This document shows, piece by piece, positions 11,990-21,747 of a stretch of DNA of 64,000 nt (within the stretch, counting starts at the first letter, position 1; every line of letters starts with the position of its first letter). The stretch covers positions 10,190,601 to 10,254,600 of the forward strand of contig NC_092677.1 of assembly GCF_964355755.1 (NCBI RefSeq). Direction: 5' to 3'. The stretch is from Antedon mediterranea. Its lineage: Eukaryota > Echinodermata > Crinoidea > Comatulida > Antedonidae. A program made the translations under genes and the position numbers. The notes under the pieces are model-generated. The model did no database searches. It saw nothing but the letters and a program-made list of their open reading frames with translations, and was not told where the DNA came from.

Positions 11990-13735
11990 TTTGTATTTCT
12001 GCCTAAGTCAGCTGTGAGGAGAGCTGACTTATGATCTGCCTAACTCACTGCTCATATCATTATACTGCCCTCTGTACATTATCTGAGTGCTTTTATATAC
12101 ATTTGCACATGCTCAGATCGTTGTTTGTCTTTCTGCTTAAGTCAGCTGTGTGACTAGGCTAATTAAGAAGAGGAGACTCATGATTTTTTAATTCTTTCTC
12201 TTTTATTGCTACTTTCCTTTTCTAAAATCATCAGTGTTAATTTTAATCTGAAGAGCTGATGCTATTAAATTTTGTTACTTAGGCCTAAAGGTAGCATTTT
12301 TTTGTATATAGATGATATTGACAGCCTCATAACAAAAGTGTCTAAGTCATAATTTGTTTTTTTTTCTGCCTAACTCACTGCTTATATCAATATACTATAT
12401 TTTTTGTGTTTCTGCCTAAGTCAGCTGTGTGACTTAGGCAATTAAAGAGAGGAGACTCATGATTTTTTAAATAAAATAAGAAATACATTTTTATAGTATA
12501 TTTTTTAACCCATTTGTTACAAATTCTTTCTCTTTTATTGCTACTTTCTTTTTCTAAAATCATCAGTGTTAATTTTAATCTGAAGAGCTGATGCTATTAA
12601 ATTTTGTTACTTAAAGGTAGCATTTTTTTGTATATAGATGATATCGACAGCCTCATAACAAAAGTTTCTTAGACATAATTTTTTGTTTGTTTTTTTGCCT
12701 AACTCACTGCTTATATCAATATACTATATTTTTTGTGTTTCTGCCCAAGTCAGCTGTGTGACTTAGGCAATTAAGGAGAGCTGACTTATGATCTGCCTAA
12801 CTCACTGCTTATATCATTTTGTTACTTAAAGGTAGAATTTTTTGTATATAGATGATATCGACAGCCTCATAACAAAAGTGTCTAAGACATAATTTTTTGT
12901 TTGTTTTTTTTCCTAACTCACTGCTTATATCAATATACTATATTTTTTGTGTTTCTGCCCAAGTCAGCTGTGTGACTTAGGCAATTAAGGAGAGCTGACT
13001 TATGATCTGCCTAACTCACTGCTTATATCAATATACTATATTTTTTGTGTTTCTGCCTAAGTCAGCTGTGTGACTTAGGCAATTAAGGAGAGCTGACTTA
13101 TGATCTGCCTAACTCACTGCTTATATCATTATACTGCCCTCTGTACATTATCTGAGTGCTTTTATATACATTTGCACATGCTCAGATCATGTTTTTGTGT
13201 GTTTCTGCCTAAGTCAGCTGTGTGACTTAGGCAATTAAGGAGTGTAGACTCATGATTTTTTAAATAAAATAAGAAATACATTTTTATAGTATATTTTTTA
13301 ACCCATTTGTTCTCTTTTATTGCTACTTTCCTTTTCTAAAATCATCAGTGTTAATTTTAATCTGAAGAGCTGATGCTATTAAATTTTGTTACTTAAAGGT
13401 AGAATTGTTTTGTATATAGATGATATCGACAGCCTCATAACAAAAGTGTCTAAGTCATAATTTTTGTTTTGTTTTTCTGCCTAACTCACTGCTTATATCA
13501 ATATACTATATTTTTTGTGTTTCTGCCTAAGTCAGCTGTGTGACTTGGGCAATTAAGGAGAGCTGACTTATGATCTGCCTAACTCACTGCTTATATCATT
13601 ATACTGCCCTCTGCACATTATCTGAGTGCTTTTATATACATTTGCACATCCTCAGATCGTTTTTTTGTGTTTGCAATTAAGGAGAGGAGACTCATGATTT
13701 TTTAAATAAAATAAGAAATACAATTTTATAGTATA
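11990..13735. repeat. Complex tandem array with AAGTCAGCTGTGTGACTTAGGC module
   Basis: About seven occurrences of a module with the imperfect palindrome AAGTCAGCTGTGTGACTT, followed by GGCAATTAAGGAGAG, GACTTATGATCTGCCTAACTC and ACTGCTTATATCA. It is interleaved with two longer spacers: one with ATCATCAGTGTTAATTTTAATC and GATATCGACAGCCTCATAAC, the other with TACTGCCCTCTGTACATTATC. Modules are shuffled, not uniformly periodic. No protein frame. Confidence 0.85.
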
Positions 13736-13737
13736 TT

Positions 13738-14010
13738 TTTAGTCACGTGGACGCGACTCTATAGTTCACTATGTCGGTCGGTCGGTCTGTCGGTCTGTCT
13801 GTCGGTCCGTTATCACTTTGCGTTTTATCGCTTTTCTGTACTTTTTGAACTGTTTTGATGTACAGAAAAGTTTTAAAGTACATTACTTTTTGAAAGTTCA
13901 TTTTTTTCTGAGAGCACGCGACTTATGGCTGTTGGCCTTGTTTTTACGTATTCTCGTATTGAAAGCTATTATGTCACTCACACACAATTGCCAGCTGTCA
14001 GTCAAACTCA
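13738..14010. repeat. Second copy of the GTCGGTCGGTC-containing repeat
   Basis: Opens with AGTCACGTGGACGCGACTC, TATAGTTCACTATGTCGGTC and GTTATCACTTTGCG, as at 10451. It ends in GAGCACGCGACTTATGGCTGTTGGCC, a phrase also present in degenerate form at about 36945-37000 in an ATP9 intron. Confidence 0.65.
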
Positions 14011-14353
14011 TCTAACTATCACTTAAACCAATAATAGGCCTAATAGGATTAGCTTTGAACTTTTACAGGATAAGGGGATAAAGGAAACTGCTTGTAGTAT
14101 GCCACTACTACTACCCCTTAGGAGATCATTCTAATGTGTCGCTATTTTCTCCTTTGAAAACAATCTCAATCATAAAATAATTTAGCTGTATTATAGCTCT
14201 ATGCTGAGTATAAACTAGAGGTAAATCCCTACAGAAAACCCCATAAAACATACAAATTAGAATACCTCTTTTGGGAAACCGCAATTGATAAGACACTTTT
14301 CCGTGAAACAAATTAATGGAACTTTGTAACACTACGGTAACCGAAGAATCCCC

Positions 14354-14512
14354 TTAAGCTTGGTTCCCATTAGGACGCAACGCAAAGATGTAAACGCGAT
14401 GCAAGCGTGTTGACCAATAACAAGCGAGAGTTCCAGTAGTCCATCGCTTGTAATTGGTCAACTTACTTACGTTGCGTTACGTCCTTGCGTCGCGTGTCTA
14501 GTGGAAATCAGG
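14354..14512. mobile_element. MITE-B copy, diverged
   Basis: AAGCTTGGTTCCCATTAGGACGC at the left and CGTCGCGTGTCTAGTGGAAATC at the right enclose the family palindrome, including GACCAATAACAAGCGA and TCGCTTGTAATTGGTC. Confidence 0.85.
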
Positions 14513-15986
14513 CATTATAGGCCTATCGACGATTGGAAAAACACAAGCTGACATAATATAAGGATAGGCCTACTACTCAGTGCAACACCAAGTGTATATA
14601 ACTTGGTTGTCTTTCTAGTCTGAATATACAGTACCATGTACTGTAATTCATTATTATAGAGTTTCGGTTATTTAAACAAAAATTATTAATTATAATAATT
14701 ACAATGACGTCACTCGGTTTGTGTCACACCAGATTCGGAATAGCCATGATCGAGCGAGTTTAGGAAGTACGTCTATAATAACACCTGCAGGCGGTCTTGG
14801 TCAAGTCACAATTGAATTGTCGTTTTGAAAAAGCTCATGTCGTCGTCAATATACTATTAACAATAGAGCACTCGATACAGGCACAGTATGCTTTTAGTTG
14901 GGTTGCTGCTTTAAAATTGTTTCTTCATTCGTAAATAAAAATCCACTAAGAGAAGGAAGATTTGAAGTATATTCAGAGGAACGCCTTTTTATTGTGAAAT
15001 ATTTTATCAACAGGCTACTTACTTTGCTTGATTTTTTAAGCGGTTTTTTGATTCGCCAAACGATACGTTTGTTAGGATTATCATGTCGACGTTTTGTAAT
15101 ATTATCATCACGAAATGATGGTCTCCCGTCGTTCAAGGCACCCTATGCAAAGAAGGTGAGTGTTTCACATTTTTTATACTCGGTGATTGAGAAGTATGGA
15201 GAGAGAAGACTTTCATAAACGATAGGTAGGCGATACATGCTATAAACAAGTTCCCAATCGAATATGATGGAAATGAATATAATAAGGTAACGCAGAAGTG
15301 ATAATGGGAATTTATTGAGTTTGATACTGAAGACTTTTTGCTTGTTTTTGTATTTTTGTGAATGTTTTTTTGTGTGATATGATATTTCTTGTGTGAATAT
15401 TTTCTGATATATTTTTATTGAAATGCTGTATTTTATCTTTATGTGATACTTAGTATGGGGATTCACAGGCTCTTGTCATAGGGATTTAGTTCCCCTTTGT
15501 GCATGTTTCCTGCGACTTACTTTGTAGTTGTTTGTTGTTTAAGAATAATAAGGAAACGTATGTTTATTTGATGATGAAATAATCCTGAATTTACGGCCAA
15601 TATGTAAAAAGATGCCATCCGTAGCCTACATGCTAACTACTACTCAGCAAATAGGCCATATTTATTTTGATAAGTCAGTGTTGGGCAAAAGCCGCTTAAA
15701 AAAAATCGTCTTAAAATAAACTTTGCGGATACATTAATGTCAAGATAAACAGGAAACATCGATTTATCAAATCAAGTTTAACTAAAAATAAACATTGTTA
15801 CAAAATGATAATGAAACATTTACGACATCGTTGTTCTAATTTCAGATATTTGGACCACCATGTGATAGGCCTACATGAAACTCAGAAAATATGGAAGAAT
15901 TGTGCATAATAGTTTGTAGCCGATGCAATCACGACAGTAGCTTGTCTCTCATTACTGGGTAATCTGAACTGATTAATTTATCCAGA
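14513..15986. other. Upstream region of the ankyrin gene, possible untranslated first exon
   Basis: No coding exon recognised. CAAAGAAG|GTGAGT near 15155 is a good donor, and TTGTTCTAATTTCAG near 15845 a good acceptor. A non-coding 5' exon spliced to the exon holding the ATG at 15987 is therefore possible but unproven. Opposing open frames at 14894-15218 have no ATG-supported coding context. Confidence 0.35.
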
Positions 15987-18842
15987 ATGCGTCAGTTGCC
16001 ACCGATTTATATACCAACTGGTTCTTCTGATGACAACTCTGACGTCACAACAGATCGTTGTTTATCAGCGCCTTCATATGCAGCAGCACAATTGGATCAC
16101 TGCCAGACTACTCCAGAAGTACCACCAGTAACAGCATTAAATGGAACTTCTAACAACCACCACATCGAGCCATCAGAGAATGTTGTATTTTCTCTTCCAT
16201 CAAGCGCATGCAGGTTTTATTTTGATGGGATTACCCTCGAGTCTACAGTAGAAGATATCAAGAAGAGATTAGAATTGGAACTGGGTCTGCCGTCTGATGC
16301 TGTCCAATTGATACTGGTGTGCGCTGCTGGGAAGTGCCAGATGAATGGAACTACCAATTCGTCACGTCTCGTTGATGTGATAGGATGCACAACGGCGTCT
16401 ACTCATGCAGTGAATGTGCAAATTGAGATCTGCCAAAGTTTACTCAAGACGTTTCGATTAGCCTGCGAAGGAAATGTAGACGAGGTAGGTAATATTCTCT
16501 ATATTGATTTATTCATTCATATTCATTATTGTCACGTCAGCATTACCATCATATTTAGTATCAGCGTCATCAACCATTTCCTAGTAGATTTCTCTTATTT
16601 TTTCCACTTTCTTTTTTTCCCACTTATTTAAACTTTTTAGAATGTAGGCCTATGCTTTGTATGAACACCTATATATGATCAACATGAAAACACTTATCGT
16701 ACCAATAAAAACGTTTTCAAAAACGATTATCAATGAAAAAATTATCAATGAAACCACATATTTGCTTATTTTTATATGAAATATTCGTACCAATATCAAT
16801 GTTTAAAATTATTAAATAGGTCGCATGTTTGCTTCTTTACTTTTGACATAAATACATCATCTAATCCCATCACATGACATTTCTATAGAACAATGTATTT
16901 GAGCTGTGATTTTCATTATCTTTGTAAACTCTCTTCCTACAGTACTTCATAACATTCTCACTCTCGCTAATCGTCTCGCCTAGATATATCTTTCAAACAA
17001 TTTAAATCTGTGTTTTTGTACCATCATTTATCTTTACTTAAATCCAGATAATTTCGTCTGGAACTTTGGATCTTCTTGATACACCATTTCTCAAGAGTCT
17101 TCCCTGCGAGGACGTCATACGTGTTGTTCTGCAGAGATCGTTCTTGATGTTGTGTCTGGCTGTCAACAGAGGCCATTTTGGAGTTGTCGATACAATTTTG
17201 AAGAAAAGTAAGTCTTTAGAAAATACTCGCCTTCTCATTCGTATTTTTATTCGCCTTTGTTTATATATAGTGTACCGATAACGATATGTCATATCTAATT
17301 TTATACAATTTTCTTTCAGATGTTGATCCCAATACGTGTACTCCGTTTGGCCGAACGCCGCTTCACGTTGCAGCCTTCTGTGGACAAATTGATATCTTAG
17401 AAATTCTCCTGTCACACGGTGCTAACGTTTCCCTGAAGGATATGGACGGTAACACACCTCAAGACATCTCGGCAAGCCGAGGGCACACGAATTGTATTAG
17501 GCGGTTGTGGCTTCATCGCTGGAATCTTAGACCTCCGATATTGACCATGTGCCAACAAAAAGAAATCAACTCACGCGGTAGTAGTGCCAACAGGACAACG
17601 TTATCAACCAGCAACACTAGAACTTACAATAGCAACATGACTTTGGGAACTTGTTTAGCATTGAGAGCTCACGATGTGGTCAAATTGTGGTCCATGGAGT
17701 GTAGTGATCAAAGTCGACTTCACTCGTCTTTAGGAAAGCGTAAACCAAATTATATGGGGCGGACTAATTCAAAAACATTACAGAAATCGAACCCTGCTAA
17801 CCCTGGTAGTACTGGTGGTAATAATGGTGACGATCGTGAAACAACGTATGGTTCCACGAATAAATTATCAAGTGACGTTGACGATCGGGAATCATCTCGG
17901 TTTGGTTTCACGAGTAAAGGCCATCGTTCTCCCACAGTCTCCATATGTACCGTTGTTAATTTTAAGTCGCCGTTTTTAGTAGCTGAGATTTCACCGATAT
18001 CAAAAGATTTGGTTTCTCCAGCTGATGACGCAGAGAGTCGCCAGTGTAGTACAAAGAAAAGAGAACGTATTAATAGGTTAGTAAAGTCAACATAACACTC
18101 TTATGTTACTAAATTGACTACGACCATCTCTATGCACGAGAAGATGAATCATAATAGGTATGCAGTGATGATAAAGAATATATGAAAACGATGATTGTGT
18201 AAAGTCTGTCAACACTATCAAACTAAAGAAGTGTGATGTGCTCAAATATGGCAGTGATATTCCCAAAGATGGTAGTGATATGACATCATCATGTCCATAT
18301 GTGGGCACATCAAATGTTTCACATAAAGTTTGATAGTGTAGACAGAGCTTAAGGAATGATGAGTGATGACGATGACGTTATCCACCATTCACCCACTCAT
18401 TATTTCAGTTAATATCCATAGAGAGAATATATATATTATTGTAACAAAAGAAATGTATCCTGAGAAATATAAAATTGATAAATGATTTTACACAATCTAT
18501 TGTACAATTTTGAATTTGAATTGAGTATATTTAAATTTTTGTATTTCCAGAAATGAAAGCATTGACCGACACGTCTTAATGAGAAAATTGGTCCACTTCC
18601 ATCGACCACCGGCGGCTGTTTCAACAGAGAAAAGTCGACCAAAAACAACCCCTCCAGACTTTCAGGCGTGGCTAACAAAGAAGAACACAAACGCGAAAAA
18701 AGAAGCGATCGCAGAACACGAAAGAAGTGAGAAAATGATAGAATATAAGAGTGAACGTAAAGAACTGAATGAGAGAGCTTATAAAAACTGGCTAAGTAAT
18801 AAACGACGCCTTGTTAAGCCTAGAACTAGCAGTTCAATTTGA
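15987..18842 (+). CDS. Ubiquitin-like/ankyrin-repeat protein, ANKRD60-like
   Basis: Four exons: 15987-16484, 17048-17207, 17320-18076, 18551-18842 (TGA). All are GT-AG with matching phases and give 568 residues. The ATG has an in-frame TAA 27 bp upstream. Residues about 65-150 look like a ubiquitin-like fold (ITLESTVEDIKKRLELELGL). About 190-220 form one ankyrin unit (LMLCLAVNRGHFGVVDTIL) and 227-290 two more (FGRTPLHVAAFCGQIDILEI, then DGNTPQDISASRGHTNCI). A long Ser/Asn-rich linker follows. The last exon encodes a basic coiled helix with two W-L-x-x-K segments (FQAWLTKKN, YKNWLSNKRR). The order Ubl then ankyrin, with a GRTPLHVAA core, is that of vertebrate ANKRD60, which as I recall is shorter and lacks such a tail. 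ANKUB1 is a less good alternative. The molecular role of this family is not known to me. Confidence 0.8.
18201..18351. mobile_element. MITE-A copy in last intron of ankyrin gene
   Basis: Ends AGTCTGTCAACACTATCAAAC and TTTGATAGTGTAGACAGAGC around the family core. It begins about 125 bp after the splice donor at 18077. Confidence 0.9.
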
Positions 18843-18913
18843 TTCAATAATTAAGTATTTTAATATTGATTAACTCATAACTTTATTAGAATATAATACA
18901 ATTTTTATTTTAT

Positions 18914-18919
18914 AATAAA
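18914..18919 (+). terminator. Probable poly(A) signal of the ankyrin gene
   Basis: AATAAA 72 bp after the stop codon, the first canonical signal downstream. Confidence 0.55.
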
Positions 18920-19190
18920 ATAATTCAATTGTGGATGTTAGATTTCTTTAGCAGTCAGTGGAAGATAGCTTAAAATTACTTATTTTAGTTTTATCAAATA
19001 ATCTTGTTTTGACAACTCTTGTAACATTACTACGGTGCTGATTTTTGCCATTTTCCCGTTACTGTAATATTATTTCCTTTTTATACCTGCCTATAGCCTA
19101 TAAAGCCTACTTATACTATATATATTTCTAATATTATTAATATGCTATTTATTTACTATTACTGTGCTCTCAGAAGTTTGGTCTAGACTA

Positions 19191-19338
19191 GAATGTTCGC
19201 GTACTTAAAACGTCATCACTAGTTATCATAACCCTGCCTTATTTATTATCTACAGACCTAGCATGCCATTAGGCCTATGACGAGCAGACTATAATTAGTA
19301 CATTCTTGGAGCACGCCACTACATTGCATTCATATAAG
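19191..19338 (+). promoter_or_regulatory. Candidate sHSP promoter: heat-shock-element half and TATA box
   Basis: A GAATGTTC dyad (nGAAnnTTCn, two HSF units) lies at 19191-19198. A weaker TTCTTGGA lies near 19303. TATAAG at 19333-19338 would place transcription start near 19363, giving a roughly 50-base leader before the ATG at 19415. A classical strong element needs three or more units, so heat control is plausible, not shown. Confidence 0.4.
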
Positions 19339-19414
19339 CCTAAATGTCAATTACATCTCAGTGAAATATAATAACTGCTACACGACTAACCTATACTGTT
19401 CAAAGATATTTGTT

Positions 19415-20353
19415 ATGGAAAATATGTTTAGCTTTAAAATCGACTCCGGTCGCCGTTTGTCTGATGACTGGGAACCATTTAAGTTCTCAAACGAGCGGTT
19501 ACGAAGCCGACTCAGAGATCGATCGAAGTTGTTTGATGATTCCTGGTTTAAAGAATTGCCAATTTCTCGACGACTTCTCGACGATAAGTTTCCATGGGAT
19601 GACGATAAAGAATGGAAGAGTAAGAGATTAGGAAAGGATGTTGCAACCGAGCCTCTTTCTTCCGGTCAGACAGTTCAACTGCATCGGCAAAGTTTGTTTG
19701 ACGATCCGTGGTTTAAGGATTTTATGGATGAAGAAGATTCACTGTTTAAAACAAGTGAATGCAGCAAGAAATCATCTGCAGAAGCACTGTCAGCAGCAGC
19801 AGAAAGTAAAGAGGTTGTGTCATCAGAGAACTTTCAAGTGACATTTGAAATGGGTAACTTCGAAGCAGAAGAGATTGAAGTGACACTTGATGGTGACAAT
19901 TTAACAATACATGGTCAGAAATCAACGTCTGGTGAGTGCCGTGAGATGTTTAAATATTATAAACTTCCAGATAACATCAATACAGATGCTTTGGCATCAA
20001 GTCTTTCAAAAGACGGATTGCTAAAAGTAACCGCACCATGGAAAGAGGCTCCTCCTAAAGAAGCAGTTGCAGATTATCAAGTGGAGATACCATTGGCGGA
20101 TTTCAAACCTGAAAACATTGATGTGAGCCTCGATGGACGTAGAGTTAAGGTGCATGCAAAGACGTCTGATGAAAATGCAACCACGGGTGAAGAAGTCACC
20201 AGATGGTTCACGCTGCCAGACACGGCTAGCACTGATGGTCTGAAATCCTGTATAGGCGATGATGGTTCGATAATAATTCAGCTGCCATTCGCAAGTGGCG
20301 GTGGATCGCTGGAGATATCTTGTGGCAAAGAGGCTAAGGATGACAATAAATGA
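19415..20353 (+). CDS. Small heat shock protein with two alpha-crystallin domains
   Basis: Single-exon gene of 312 residues; an ATP-independent holdase-type chaperone family acting in the cytosol. Start chosen at the first ATG (MENMFSF). The frame is open to 19361 upstream but without another ATG, and the predicted start of transcription is about 19363. Residues about 137-209 form the first crystallin domain (FQVTFEMGNFEAEEIEVTLD ... LSKDGLLKVTAPWK). Residues 218-293 form the second (VADYQVEIPLADFKPENIDV ... DGSIIIQLPF). The N-terminal arm carries a duplicated motif, KLFDDSWFKELP at 38-49 and SLFDDPWFKDFM at 93-104, like the WDPF-type region of other sHSPs, plus a further WEPF at 19-22. No clear C-terminal IxI/V anchor is visible. 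Tandem-domain sHSPs are known from several invertebrates. AATAAA follows at 20585. Confidence 0.9.
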   Translation: MENMFSFKIDSGRRLSDDWEPFKFSNERLRSRLRDRSKLFDDSWFKELPISRRLLDDKFPWDDDKEWKSKRLGKDVATEPLSSGQTVQLHRQSLFDDPWFKDFMDEEDSLFKTSECSKKSSAEALSAAAESKEVVSSENFQVTFEMGNFEAEEIEVTLDGDNLTIHGQKSTSGECREMFKYYKLPDNINTDALASSLSKDGLLKVTAPWKEAPPKEAVADYQVEIPLADFKPENIDVSLDGRRVKVHAKTSDENATTGEEVTRWFTLPDTASTDGLKSCIGDDGSIIIQLPFASGGGSLEISCGKEAKDDNK

Positions 20354-20584
20354 ACTGATTGCTATGTAGATTAAGAAGTTTTATCTTCATACGTAAAACA
20401 TGGACATTATTGTGTTGATATTGTATGGTAATATTCGATTATAGGCCCTTTTCTCTATAGGCCTACATTATAGGCCCCTTTCTCTATAGGCCTACATTAA
20501 GATTCTAACATATTAAGCTTATCGTGAGGTATGTTTATACAAGATAACTAAAGACGATATAAATATACCTTTTTAAATTAATTA

Positions 20585-20590
20585 AATAAA
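20585..20590 (+). terminator. Probable poly(A) signal of the sHSP gene
   Basis: AATAAA about 230 bp after the stop codon in a T-rich context. Confidence 0.5.
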
Positions 20591-21717
20591 ATTTTTTAAT
20601 TTCTTTTTATTGACTGATTTGTGAAAATATTATTTTTATCGAAAGCATATGAAAACTTTTATAATTTTGTTAGGAAATTACCGTAATGTATTTGGTATTT
20701 TATCGTCGTTCGATCGTCCCAGTATCAGCTTTGAATAAATGGTCAGGCATGGATGCTCCAATATGCCTAATATTTTCGGTTGTATATATACCGACAGAAA
20801 AATGTTTTCCTTGTAGGCCTAAAAATGTGTATCTGTAAACATATAGGCCTATATCAGATCATCGATGTGCATTCAGCATTTTGCAACATTGGGTCATAAG
20901 GTCAACATTTGTCACATAAATTCTTAACAAACAATTCTGATTGGTTCTTCTTAAATGTTCTATCAGTCTAAATTGAATTCCTAAGTTTGTATAACGTGAG
21001 TTTACATTCCGTTCTTTACCATCATAAAGGCATCGGGCAAGGGACATCTGCAAACTGAATTTAGAGAATATAAAATAAAAGCGATCGGATTTTGGGGTTA
21101 AGAGTGTGTTGATTGTTTTCTTTTATAATCATGTTGTTTGTGAAATAACTTAATCCTTTTATTGTATTAAATATTGTTTTTATATGCTATCTTTTAGAAT
21201 ACAGATTATTGTATTTTATATTTTAAACAATCAAATTTCATGATAAAGACATACCTGTATTCGTGACCGTGAAATACAGAAAACGATGACGTCATACCGG
21301 TAACTGATCAATTTGATCCGTAAATTGTGTCTCTGTCGTTTTATGATAATGATTATTTCAACAATAATATTATAATCTACTTAGTTAATAACCAATGATT
21401 TGTCTGTCAGTTTTGCCCGACACTTGTTAATGTATTGGATTGATAATAAACAAAACGTTTTTACGATGTATATTTCTTTGTTTGATAACGATATTCGTGA
21501 ATGACCATGCATGGTACTCGTATAAACATATTTTTTATTTTAGTTTTTCATTTCATCTTTCGGAGTTTACATCCTGAGAATAACATAAAAGTACAAAAAA
21601 TTGCTCAGGGATATAAGATGAATTTATTATTTATCTTCAGTTAAAAAAACTTTGTGTGTGTAGAGGGCGCTATATTAATTGGGTGGTGGCGGTACCACAG
21701 TCATAAAACTGAAATAA
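20591..21717. other. Intergenic between sHSP and ATP9
   Basis: AT-rich with no exon recognised. The last 100 bp before 21718 (AGAGGGCGCTATATTAATTGG and a GGTGGTGGCGGTACC stretch) is where an ATP9 promoter would be expected, but no TATA box at a convincing distance was identified. Confidence 0.45.
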
Positions 21718-21747
21718 ATGTTCTGTGTTATGGAAAATGGCAGATGA
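21718..21747 (+). promoter_or_regulatory. Upstream open frame overlapping the ATP9 start
   Basis: ATG at 21718 opens a nine-codon frame (MFCVMENGR, second in-frame ATG at 21730) that stops with TGA at 21745-21747, overlapping the ATP9 ATG at 21737 out of frame. If the leader starts upstream of 21718, this could lower initiation from this first exon. It depends on the unknown start of transcription. Confidence 0.4.

Noticed and set aside
14894-15466. Overlapping open frames of 80-107 residues on both strands
   Set aside because: No ATG-supported start for the plus frame, low-complexity Lys/Ile-rich composition on the minus strand, no homologous motif; more likely upstream non-coding DNA.
19361-19414. 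Eighteen-residue N-terminal extension of the sHSP
   Set aside because: It begins with GTG, not ATG, and lies at or before the predicted transcription start from the TATA box at 19333.
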